64,000 bases of DNA, from positions 25,827 to 89,826 of the forward strand of contig DISK01000007.1 in assembly GCA_002421905.1 (NCBI GenBank). Reading direction: 5' to 3'. This document shows, piece by piece, positions 15,362 through 24,500 of this stretch. This DNA comes from Micavibrio sp. UBA6212. Lineage in GTDB: Bacteria > Pseudomonadota > Alphaproteobacteria > Micavibrionales > Micavibrionaceae. Position numbers and translations under genes: made by a program. Position 1 is the first letter of the stretch; each line of letters begins with the position of its first letter. Below the pieces are notes generated by a model that did not search any database, was not told the DNA's origin, and was given only the letters and a program-made list of their open reading frames with translations.

Positions 15362-16633
15362 TTATGCGACGATTTTTTGCTGAATTTCCTCAGGTGTCAT
15401 AAGGTTTCCAATAGGGCCTACTGCCGATACCAAAAGTTTCCGTGCAAAAATATCTTGTGCCAGATCAATAACATTTTGTGCTGTAACTGAGTTGATTTTC
15501 TCGACATATGGCATCACTTCGAATGGGACGCCGTGGTTCAGGACATACCGGCCTTGCTGATCGGCTCGGGTCATCATTTTTTCACGGCCCATGCGTGTAC
15601 TGGACGTAATTTGTGTTTTGGCGCGTGCCAGTTCTTGATCAGAGACATGATTGCTCATACTGCGGATTTGTTCGACTGCCAGCGGAATAAGCTTTTGCAG
15701 TTCGTCAGGCCCGGTTCCGGCATAGATGCCAAATAGACCACTATCCTGATAACTGTCCTGAAAACTTTGAATGGTATAGACAAGGCCGTGTTTCTCACGA
15801 ATTTCCTGCCACAGGCGTGAGGATGTTCCTCCACCCAGAATATTCGAGAGAATCCGTTGGGTTGGATAACGGGGATCAAGGCGTGATAGACCTTCAAATG
15901 CCAGAACAATGTGGGCTTGCTCGGTATCCTTTTGTAACAAGGAATGGTGTGGCGCGTACTGTGCCGCTTTATACCCCGGATCTTGTCCCACCAAATTTTT
16001 TGCTGGAAGGTTTGAGAAAGTTTTTGCAACTTTTTTAACAAAAGCATCATGGTCAACATCGCCGGCACAGGAAATTACAATTCTGTTCGGGGCATAATGA
16101 AGGCCGATATAGTTTTTCAAATCGGTTTGGTTGATCTTGCTGACGATGGCTGGTGTCCCGAGGCCAGATGCCCCAAGAGCCTGATCCGGAAATGCTGATT
16201 TCTGGGTATATTCAAACACCAGATCATCCGGGTTGTCTTCATACATTTTGATTTCCTGTAAGATTACAGCGCGTTCACGTTCGATTTCGTCTTCAGGAAA
16301 AAGGGAGTTTTGCAGCATATCCGACAAGACATTCAGAGAGAGATCAAGATGGTCTTTCAAGATGCGGATATAATAAGCCGTTGTTTCGCGGCCAGTATAG
16401 GCATTGAAATGTCCGCCTGCATCTTCTATCTGGTCGGAAATTTGTTTGGAAGTTCGGCTCGGGGTGCCTTTGAACATCATATGCTCAAGCATATGGGCAA
16501 TCCCGTTTTCGTATAAATTCTCGTGCCGGGTCCCAACACCGACCCAAACGCCCAGCGCAAGACTGTCCATTTCGGAGGCATGATCTGTGATAATGCGGAG
16601 GCCATTCGGCAGGGTGGTTAATTGAATGCTCAT
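15362..16633 (-). CDS. M16 family zinc peptidase (processing-peptidase beta-like)
   Basis: 423 aa. It has the inverted zinc motif HMLEH (His, Glu, His) with the later Glu ligand in the helix region EDEIERERAVILQEI, and the second, inactive-type domain with LGGGTSSRLWQEIREKHGLV. It is the size and pattern of alphaproteobacterial relatives of mitochondrial processing peptidase beta. It probably degrades or trims peptides; the natural substrate in bacteria is not known. It lies convergent to yqgE with a 13-nt gap. It has no signal peptide, so it is probably cytoplasmic. Confidence 0.92.
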   Translation of the reverse strand: MSIQLTTLPNGLRIITDHASEMDSLALGVWVGVGTRHENLYENGIAHMLEHMMFKGTPSRTSKQISDQIEDAGGHFNAYTGRETTAYYIRILKDHLDLSLNVLSDMLQNSLFPEDEIERERAVILQEIKMYEDNPDDLVFEYTQKSAFPDQALGASGLGTPAIVSKINQTDLKNYIGLHYAPNRIVISCAGDVDHDAFVKKVAKTFSNLPAKNLVGQDPGYKAAQYAPHHSLLQKDTEQAHIVLAFEGLSRLDPRYPTQRILSNILGGGTSSRLWQEIREKHGLVYTIQSFQDSYQDSGLFGIYAGTGPDELQKLIPLAVEQIRSMSNHVSDQELARAKTQITSSTRMGREKMMTRADQQGRYVLNHGVPFEVMPYVEKINSVTAQNVIDLAQDIFARKLLVSAVGPIGNLMTPEEIQQKIVA

Positions 16634-16881
16634 TGATATGGAATACCTTAGATGCTGCTTTTATGCAATTACCAAATCTCCACCAGACATCTTCTAACCT
16701 CTGGTTTATGCCATCAGGTTTATACAATCCTTATATCCCCGAGCATCTCCCCTATCGCTTCCTGATGACATTCACACCATGTTGAGTCTCTTGGAATTTA
16801 GAATGGCGCAGTAGCCTGAAAAGCAGCCACTGCATTCAAAAAAGAATCTTAACAAGCTTTATACAAAAGGAACCCTAAATC

Positions 16882-17694
16882 ATGAAAAACAAAATTTTAG
16901 CAACAGTCTCAATTTTTGCGCTAATGGGAATAATTCCCGCTATGGCTGAAACCTTAAAATCTCAATCTCAGATCAGTGCCGAGACGAGTGCCATTGACAG
17001 TCTCTCTCAGGACTCAAAAAAAGCCATGGAGAACATTAAAACTGATGCTGTAGAAGCCTATGAAGAAATCAAGGCAACTCTGATCGGGAATGAAAAGGAT
17101 GAGAAAAACGCACCTGTTGTGATTGATTCTAGACGAACAGCACGCGGTATGATCGGCCATGATATTTACAATGAAAAAAATGAAAGTGTAGCAAAGCTCA
17201 CAGATATCATTCTTGATAAAGATGGGAAAGCAATCATGATCGTTGTTGTCGGTGATAAATTTCTCGGAATGGGCAAGCAAGCAGCCTTTGATTATGATTC
17301 CGTTGTGCGCGGAGAAGAGGATGGTGACGTCATCATGCCATTAACAGAAAAAATCATCGAAAATGCTGCCCCATTTTCTTACGACAAAGTGGATGGAGAC
17401 AAAAGGGTTCGTGTTGTTCCCAATAATGGTTACCGAGTTTCCGTACTTCTTGATGGAAAACTGGTTAACCAGAAGAATGAGACCGTGGCAGATATTGAAA
17501 ATATTTCTTTCAAGAATGGTATGGCCGACAAACTTATTTTTGGATTTGATAAAACACTAGGATTTGGTGGACAGAGAGCAGCTCTTAATTACAATTCCAC
17601 GACAATCGTCCGGGATGGAGAGGCGCTGCATTTTCAGCTTAATAATGAGAATGAAGACCGAGTTAATAGCTATAAAGAAACGACCATGCAGTAG
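16882..17694 (+). CDS. Exported protein with two PRC-barrel domains
   Basis: 270 aa with a Sec signal peptide (cut after IPAMA at about 22). After a helical linker, a PRC-barrel-like domain covers about 88-155 (GHDIYNEKNESVAKLTDIIL, then DKFLGMGKQAAFDYDSV), and a second copy covers about 190-255 (KLVNQKNETVADIENISF, then DKTLGFGGQRAALNYNS). Tandem exported PRC-barrel proteins are frequent in alphaproteobacteria, often stress-linked. A CsbD-like gene follows, which supports a stress role. Function is otherwise unknown. Confidence 0.8.
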   Translation: MKNKILATVSIFALMGIIPAMAETLKSQSQISAETSAIDSLSQDSKKAMENIKTDAVEAYEEIKATLIGNEKDEKNAPVVIDSRRTARGMIGHDIYNEKNESVAKLTDIILDKDGKAIMIVVVGDKFLGMGKQAAFDYDSVVRGEEDGDVIMPLTEKIIENAAPFSYDKVDGDKRVRVVPNNGYRVSVLLDGKLVNQKNETVADIENISFKNGMADKLIFGFDKTLGFGGQRAALNYNSTTIVRDGEALHFQLNNENEDRVNSYKETTMQ

Positions 17695-17844
17695 AGAATA
17701 GTTTGTCCTGAAAACAAAATTTATGCATTCCTTATATAATCCAGCTTGAGTGCATATCGAATTGTTATCTGGAACCTGCGACAACACAATTTGCAGTCTG
17801 GAATCTACAGATTTGCAATAACAAATAAGATCAAGGAGATCAAA

Positions 17845-18090
17845 ATGTCAAATACAGTTCAGCCAATGGCTAATGCTAAAAATTCTGGAAATGCCGCAAA
17901 ACTTCATGCCAAAATCAAAGAAACATGGAGCAAACTGGGGGATGATGACATCAAGCTTTATGATAGTAACCGCGCCCAGTTTTTCTCTAAACTGAAAGAG
18001 AAGCAAAATGTTTCAAAAGAAGATGCGATAAAAAAAATACAAGAACTTGAAAAAGCTTGTGGATGCAGTAGCTCAACAAAAGCTGCCTAG
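17845..18090 (+). CDS. CsbD-like stress protein
   Basis: 81 aa from the ATG at 17845, preceded by AGGAG. The core LHAKIKETWSKLGDDDIKLY and KLKEKQNVSKEDAIKKIQEL follows the CsbD/YjbJ pattern (K-x-x-W-x-K-L-T-D-D-D-L then a helix with E-x-A-x-K-x-x). CsbD proteins are abundant under general stress; their mode of action is unknown. The Cys-containing tail (CGCSSS) is unusual for the family. A terminator follows. Confidence 0.7.
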   Translation: MSNTVQPMANAKNSGNAAKLHAKIKETWSKLGDDDIKLYDSNRAQFFSKLKEKQNVSKEDAIKKIQELEKACGCSSSTKAA

Positions 18091-18112
18091 TTTTTAGCGC
18101 TATCCAATTTAT

Positions 18113-18145
18113 AAAGCCGTCCAGCGCAAGCAGGGCGGCTTTAGT
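18113..18145 (+). terminator. Intrinsic terminator after the CsbD-like gene
   Basis: AAAGCCG (18113-18119) pairs with CGGCTTT (18136-18142), with CC/GG extension inside. The T-run is short. Confidence 0.6.
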
Positions 18146-18318
18146 CTGGCATTTAATCCTATAGCGATATCAGTAAAAACTAATAAAAAGCATTGATTTT
18201 AAGTTTCAATCTTTAGGTGTGCAAATGGGTTTATTTATACTTCGTTTGCGTTGCAACAGGAATCACCTTACTATTTCACCAGGTTTTCTTTTTAGTGGTG
18301 CTAGTTATGGAGAGTGTT

Positions 18319-19896
18319 ATGCCGAAAGTTCTGATTGCTGATAAGATGGATAAACAGGCCGAAGAAATCTTTCAACGCAATGGTGTTGAATTTGATATCA
18401 AAGCTGGTCTCTCTCCTGAAGAGTTGAAAGAAATTGTCGGGGAATACGATGGAATTGCCTGCCGTTCTTCGGCAAAGATTACGGCAGATGTTATTTCTGC
18501 AGCCGGAAACGTCAAAGTGATAGGACGTGCTGGGATAGGTGTTGATACGATTGATGTACCAGCAGCCACTGCGGCTGGGATCGTTGTGATGAATACACCA
18601 TTTGGAAATTCGATTACGACGGCAGAACATGCCTTGGCGATGATGATGGCCTTGGCGCGTCAAATCCCACAGGCCAATGCTTCTACCCATGACGGTAAAT
18701 GGGAAAAGAGCAAGTTTATGGGCGTTGAACTCTATGCCAAGGTTCTGGGTGTGATCGGGTGTGGCAATATCGGTGCGATTGTTGCTAACCGTGCCTTGGG
18801 GCTGGGTATGAATGTCGTCGCTTATGACCCGTTTTTGACGGCTGATCGTGCGCGTGAATTGGGTGTTGAACAGGTTGAGCTTGATGATCTTCTGGCTCGG
18901 GCAGATTTTATCACCATCCATGTCCCGAAAACTGACAAAACCAATAAGATGATTGATGCGGCTGCCTTTGCCAAGATGAAGAAAGGGGTGAGGATTATCA
19001 ATTGTGCACGAGGTGGTCTGATTGTTGAAGAAGATTTGAGAAATGCTCTGGATAGCGGCCATGTTGCTGGTGCTGCTCTGGATGTTTTTGAAGTCGAGCC
19101 TGCCAAGGAAAATATTTTGTTTGGTCATCCAAATGTGATTTGTACCCCGCATTTAGGGGCATCGACAAGTGAAGCGCAGGTTAATGTTGCAATCCAGGTC
19201 GCCGAACAAATGGCTGACTTTCTGTTAAAGGGAGCGGTGGTCAATGCGATCAACATGCCATCCATTTCGGCAGAAGATGCGCCAAAACTTAAACCATATA
19301 TGGGGTTGGCGACACAGGTCGGAAAATTGACCGGACAAATTGTCGATAGCGCAATCAAGTCGATTGAAATTTCCTATATAGGGTCTGTAACGCAGGTTAA
19401 TACCAAACCTCTTACCGCAACGGTTCTGGCGGCCATTCTCGAAGTCATGTCCGAACATGTCAATCTGGTGAATGCGCCGATGATTGCCAAAGACCTGAAA
19501 ATTTCGGTGTCTGATAGTTATAACGAAGACGCGTCGGAATGGCCTGCTGCAATCTCGGTCAAAGTGACTTGTGAAAGTGGTGTGCATGATGTGATGGGAA
19601 CCTTGTTTGGTGGGCGTGAACCAAGAATTGTCCAGATTGAATCTGTTCCTATTGAGGCTGCCCTCAGTTCACACATGCTCTTGGTCAAAAATGACGATAA
19701 ACCGGGAATGATCGGAGCGTTAGGAACCATTCTGGCTGATGCTGGATGTAATATTGCCGACTTCAGACTAGGTCGGGTTGGAGTGGGTCAAACAGCTGTT
19801 GCGCTAATCTCTATTGATACGCCATTGTCCGATGATGTCTTTGCAAAAGTTTCGAACATCCCGCAGGTGCGTCAGGTTCGGCGTCTCCTCTTTTAG
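18319..19896 (+). CDS. serA: D-3-phosphoglycerate dehydrogenase SerA
   Basis: 525 aa, the long form with two domains after the catalytic part. It oxidises 3-phosphoglycerate to 3-phosphohydroxypyruvate with NAD, the first step of serine synthesis. Visible are the NAD-binding LGVIGCGNIGAIVANRALGL, the catalytic Arg in RIINCARGGLIVEEDL, the Glu in DVFEVEPAKE and the His in TPHLGASTSEAQ. The intervening domain covers about 320-445 and an ACT domain (LLVKNDDKPGMIGALGTILA) closes the protein, giving likely serine feedback. The start at 18319 is set by GGAGAG and matches family starts; the frame upstream to 18217 is not needed. Confidence 0.97.
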   Translation: MPKVLIADKMDKQAEEIFQRNGVEFDIKAGLSPEELKEIVGEYDGIACRSSAKITADVISAAGNVKVIGRAGIGVDTIDVPAATAAGIVVMNTPFGNSITTAEHALAMMMALARQIPQANASTHDGKWEKSKFMGVELYAKVLGVIGCGNIGAIVANRALGLGMNVVAYDPFLTADRARELGVEQVELDDLLARADFITIHVPKTDKTNKMIDAAAFAKMKKGVRIINCARGGLIVEEDLRNALDSGHVAGAALDVFEVEPAKENILFGHPNVICTPHLGASTSEAQVNVAIQVAEQMADFLLKGAVVNAINMPSISAEDAPKLKPYMGLATQVGKLTGQIVDSAIKSIEISYIGSVTQVNTKPLTATVLAAILEVMSEHVNLVNAPMIAKDLKISVSDSYNEDASEWPAAISVKVTCESGVHDVMGTLFGGREPRIVQIESVPIEAALSSHMLLVKNDDKPGMIGALGTILADAGCNIADFRLGRVGVGQTAVALISIDTPLSDDVFAKVSNIPQVRQVRRLLF

Positions 19897-19917
19897 ATTC
19901 CGGTTTTTGGAGGCCTT

Positions 19918-19945
19918 ATTTTATCAACCTAGCGGTTGATAAAAT
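19918..19945. terminator. Bidirectional terminator between convergent genes
   Basis: A perfect 12-bp stem (ATTTTATCAACC at 19918-19929 with its complement at 19934-19945) and a 4-nt loop. It includes the last codons of the minus-strand gene ending at 19929 and ends serA on the other side. Confidence 0.75.
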
Positions 19946-20438
19946 TATGCGGATTCTTTGTATAATAACGGCGGCAAGCGTCATTCAGTTCTGCTTTCAG
20001 AAGAGGGCCGCTTCCGCCGCCGTCACCCTTGATCCCTTTGCTGATAATCAGGCTTAGTGTTTTGTGGTGCGCTTCGACAATATCGATGACATCTGCATCA
20101 AGCTCTTTGATATGTTCCAAGAATCCCAATACGATGTCAGCCAATGCGGTCACCAGATCAAACTTGAACATTTTCCCATGGGCTTTCAGGGACATTACCG
20201 GTCTAATCAGGCCAGCGGTCAATTCATCCGAGGTACCTGCGCCGGCTTTGGCTTTTCGAATGCCTTCAAGCAGGCCCATAAGAAAATCATTTGAAATTTC
20301 TGAAAAATCTATGTTGTTGTCTTCAATGACACGGTCGGCTTTCATGACTTTGTCTGGGGTAAGATCTCCGACACCGGCTTTGAGCTGCAGTGATTTCGAG
20401 GCTTTGTATATTCGAACTTTTGTATCGGGTCTATTCAT
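19929..20438 (-). CDS. Unknown protein paired with a response regulator
   Basis: About 169 aa from the ATG at 20438 (MNRPDTKVRIYKASKSLQLK); the longer frame to 20495 reads poorly. It has a helical centre with NDFLMGLLEGIRKAKAGAG and FDLVTALADIVLGFLEHIKE, no membrane part, and a basic end (DACRRYYTKNPHNFINR). It lies directly downstream of the response regulator in the same direction (71-nt gap), so it may act in the same signalling route. No family name assigned. Confidence 0.6.
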   Translation of the reverse strand: MNRPDTKVRIYKASKSLQLKAGVGDLTPDKVMKADRVIEDNNIDFSEISNDFLMGLLEGIRKAKAGAGTSDELTAGLIRPVMSLKAHGKMFKFDLVTALADIVLGFLEHIKELDADVIDIVEAHHKTLSLIISKGIKGDGGGSGPLLKAELNDACRRYYTKNPHNFINR

Positions 20439-20509
20439 GTGTGGGTCGTTCCAAAATCTGTGTCTGTCAATCGTCCATTCAAATAGAAATATCACAGATG
20501 TGTAAAAAA

Positions 20510-21037
20510 TTACTCAACGTGGATGTCCCATGAGTCTGATTTTTTACCATCATCTACCTGGCGCCGTTTTGGTCCTTCATAGTCATCAATTTTCCTGCGC
20601 CGACGGTCGGGGCCGAAAAATCTTGGCGTTTCGACAAAATCACGTGGACGGTTGATAATGTGGGTAATTCTTTTGGCCAAATCCTGTCCCGTGAAGGGTT
20701 TGGTCAGAAATTCTGTGACACCCATGTCGCGGGCCTGAATCACTCTGTTTTTAGCGCTGTACCCTGTAATCAGGATAATTGGCACAGTCTTATTGACTGA
20801 GGTGGGATCATTGCGAATGCGGTGAATCATCTCGAATCCGCTAACCGGCTCCATCTCCCAGTCTGTAATAATGATATCGGGATTATATTTCTTGAATTCG
20901 GCGAAACCGCTGCCACCGTGCTCTGCATTGTATATCCGGCCCACACCGAGAGCTTCCAGAACGCCGATCAGAAGGTTCCGCATTGGATGAATATCTTCAA
21001 CAACCAGAACGCTTATTTTGTCTAATTTCAGGGCCAT
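20510..21037 (-). CDS. Single-domain response regulator (CheY-like)
   Basis: 175 aa. The receiver domain covers about 8-130: the acidic pair in VLVVEDIHPMRNLL, the phospho-acceptor Asp in DIIITDWEMEPVSGFEMI, Thr/Ser in IILITGYSAKN, and Lys in FLTKPFTGQDLAKRI. The C-terminal 40 residues are basic and charged (FGPDRRRRKIDDYEGPKRRQ) and hold no DNA-binding domain. The partner kinase is not in the window. A strong conserved-looking hairpin lies 57-117 nt upstream. It stands divergent to the giant adhesin gene, but a regulatory link is not shown. Confidence 0.92.
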   Translation of the reverse strand: MALKLDKISVLVVEDIHPMRNLLIGVLEALGVGRIYNAEHGGSGFAEFKKYNPDIIITDWEMEPVSGFEMIHRIRNDPTSVNKTVPIILITGYSAKNRVIQARDMGVTEFLTKPFTGQDLAKRITHIINRPRDFVETPRFFGPDRRRRKIDDYEGPKRRQVDDGKKSDSWDIHVE

Positions 21038-21093
21038 AACAGGTAGGTGGGTTGTGATCGTGTTTTCGACATAATTCGTTATTTAACAGATGA

Positions 21094-21154
21094 CCCCGGT
21101 ACTTCACCCTCCTACCACACGGTTTGTCCGGGTGGCACAAGGATAGTACCGGGG
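21094..21154. other. Structured element, possible RNA leader or small RNA
   Basis: CCCCGGTAC (21094-21102) pairs perfectly with GTACCGGGG (21146-21154), enclosing a second stem CACCC/GGGTG (21105-21109 with 21130-21134) and ACC/GGT inside. It lies upstream of the response regulator on the minus strand, and 420 bp before the adhesin on the plus strand. The orientation is not decided and no known riboswitch class is recognised. Confidence 0.45.
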
Positions 21155-21576
21155 CCTTGTATAGGATTATAGGTAAGCGTTTTCCAAAAGGCAACTGTAA
21201 ATCTTTATGTGGTTTGTTATAATGAGTTAAAATTTATTGATGGTACGCAATTTTCTCTATATATTAGAAATATCAATGGTTGTTTTGGCGCTAAAATAGA
21301 GAAATAACGCTCTGCGTTGCATCTTTGGTGTTGAATATAATGACTTTTTATCTATTTCGGTATCAGGATTGCTGAACTTAGGGTCTGTATTAAAATTTTA
21401 TTATACATATTACGCAAAAATTCTTTCTCTGCTTTTTTCATAATTTGTTGACGCCTGTGGAGAAAACATGTTACTAAGCTTGACTGTTTCATAGTTTTTT
21501 AAATAGAGAGATGCATACTGATCTGCAAGGAATGCGGAATCGGTGAGTGTCCTAAAAAAGAGGGGAATGCATTAAT
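21155..21576 (+). promoter_or_regulatory. AT-rich upstream region of the giant adhesin
   Basis: No gene is seen in these 422 bp. A possible -35 box TTGACG is at 21448-21453 with a weak -10 candidate TTACTA 17 nt later (21471-21476); a second TTGACT follows at about 21480. A long untranslated leader to the ATG at 21577 would result. The promoter call is tentative. Confidence 0.3.
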
Positions 21577-24500
21577 ATGCCCAAGGATGTAAATGTGATT
21601 GGCTCTACAGCAGCCAACAAAGTTTTTGATTTGCCAGTGACATTAAGTCCAGGTCAAGTCAACACGCTGGCGTTTTCTCAAGATAGCATCTCGTCGATGC
21701 ATTTGACGCCAAAGGGTGAGCTTGAAATCTCCTTCCGTGATGGTTCCCGTCTGATTGTTGAAAATTTTCAAGAACTGGCAGACTCTGCACAGTCTTGTGG
21801 TCGCGATACGTTGCTTCAGCTTTCTGACAACACGATCATTTATCCTGAAGATCTGCGTGGTCAGCTTGCTCAAGGGCCCGTTCTATTCGAGACGTCCGAA
21901 AGTGGTATGGTTGCCCTGTCTGAGCCAAAAGCAGGCCAAGTGGTTGAAACCAACATCGAGCCGGGTCATGAATATCAGTTTGGTTTTGATCTGAGTCAAG
22001 TCAGCGCAGCACAGTCCGGCCAAAATTTGGTTCTGTCTTTCGCCAATGGCGGGGTTTTGATCCTGAATAATTATTTTGCTTCTGTGGGGACGGAACTTCC
22101 CCCGGTCATGACATTGGCTGATGGGGCTGTTGTTGATGCAACGACACTTTTGACATCTTGTAAACTGATTGAGATTCCCACTGTTGCCGAATCTGTTGCG
22201 GCTCAAGTTCCTGCTGCGACCGGCCTTCGTGACGCTGCTCCGGATATCGAGCCTGCTGCCGGTGAGGAAGATGTTCTTGCTGCGGCGGCGGCACAAAAAG
22301 TTGCGAATATTGAACCTGCTGCTGGTGAAGATCTGGCAAATATTGAGCCTGCTGCCGGGGATGCGGGAGGAACTCCAGTTTCTTCCAGTCGTGGATATGG
22401 ATTTAATAGTTCTATTGATGGAGCTGGGTTTGGTGGTGAAAGTCCGATCGGGCCAATTGGTGCGACTGCCTTGAACTATAATGCACCTACTATTCCGACA
22501 ATTCCTTATGTTTCAGGTTCGACTGGTTTTACACCAGTTGATTACCAACCTGTTTTGGGTCAATCTTCTGCCTCAGTCGATGAGACAAATCTAGGGTCTG
22601 CCTCCGGTACAGTAACTGCCGATTTTGGTGGTGACGGGCCAGGGGAATTGACCTTTAATAATGATTTCTCTTTTGGCGGCTCGGTTGGCCCTGACCTGTT
22701 GTCCTGTCAGGTTCCTGTTACCGTCACTCACACAGACGATACTTATACCGGAACTGCCAATGGTGCAGTTGTTTTCACTTTGGTGATTGATCCGGTGACG
22801 GGTGATTATACCTTTACCCAATATGCTGCTCTGACACATGCCGATTCTACCAATCCCGATGATGTTCTGACTTTGACATTCGGTGTTGATGGAACGGATG
22901 CAGACGGAGATGTCAGCACAACAACCATTACTATAGATGTTTATGATGACGGCCCTGTGGCGGTGGATGATACTGCGTCTGTTGGTTCCAGCCCGCTTGA
23001 TGTGACTGGAAATGTTCTGGCCAATGATGATGCGGGAACCGATGGCAATGGCCATGTCACGGCTGTGACATTTAACGGTACGACCTACGCTGTACCTGTC
23101 GGTGGATCAGTGACCGTTACAGGTCAGTATGGGACTCTCGTGATCTCTTCTGCGGGTGATTATACTTACACATCCTCGAATACCGCACTGGGTACCGATC
23201 AGTTTACCTATACTATGGCGGATTGTGATGCGGACAGTGCTCAGGCTTCCTTGTCTATCGAAGTGACGGATCTGGATGTTGTACCAACAGTTCGTTCTTC
23301 CTCTTCTGTACTTGATGAAAGTGATCTTGGTGCTGCCAATTCTGTTTCCGGTTCTGTGGTGGCCGATTTCGGTGTGGATGGCCCGGGTTCATATGCTTTC
23401 AATACGAGCCATGCTGCTGGAGGATCTCTGGCTGCCGGAACATTAACCTCGAACGGTGTGCCTGTTGTGGTGTCGCTGGTTGGTGGTGAATATGTTGGAA
23501 CAGCTGGTGGCGTATCTGTCTTTACGCTCTCTATTAATGCGTCAACTGGTGTTTACACCTTCACCCAGTTGGGTCAGTTGGATCATGCCGATGGAACCAA
23601 TCCCGATGATGTGATTTCTCTGGATTTCGGTGTGACCGTAACGGATAGCGATGGTGATGTTGCCAACGCGACTGTTACCATCAATATTCACGATGATGCG
23701 CCAGTGGCAGTGGATGATGTGGCTGCTGTCCCTCATCATTCATTGGCAGTATCTGGGAATGTCACGGATAATGATACGGTTGGTGAAGATCAGCCTGGTT
23801 ATGTTGTTTCGGAAGTATCTTTCAATGGCACGGCAGTTGCTGTTCCTGCGATCGGTACAGTAACAATCAATGGCACTTATGGTGCTGTTGAAATCTCTCA
23901 TACCGGAGCCTATACCTATACCTCTTACAATACTGCTCTTGGAACGGATGTGTTCTCTTACACGATTGTCGATCAGGACGGAGATCCTGCCTCGGCTAAT
24001 TTGACCTTGAGTGTTCGTGATCTTGATACTGTTCCGACAATTGATGTGGTTCCTGAATCTGTAGATGAAACAACTGTGGATGAGTCCGGAACACAAACGG
24101 TTCATGGTACAGTGGTGGTTGATTTTGGTGCCGATACTCCTGGTACAGTCGCCTTGGCTGGTGCTGCTGGTTTTGCGGCTACCGGTTCTGTCGCTGGTGG
24201 ATCATTGACCTCGAACGGTGTTGCTGTTGTGGTGACCCAAGTGGGCAACCAGTATATTGGAACCGCTAATGGAGCTCCAGTTTTTGAACTGACCCTAAAT
24301 CCTGATAACACCTATGACTTTGTTCTGCATGGTCAATTGGATCATGCCGATACAACCGATCCCGATGATATTATCACCTTGAATTTTGATGTGACAGCTA
24401 CTGACTCCGATGGAGATGCGGTAACCGGAACCATTCAAATCAACGTGCATGATGATGCGCCGGTTGCTGTGAACGATGTTGTGTCTCTGGGTGATAGATT

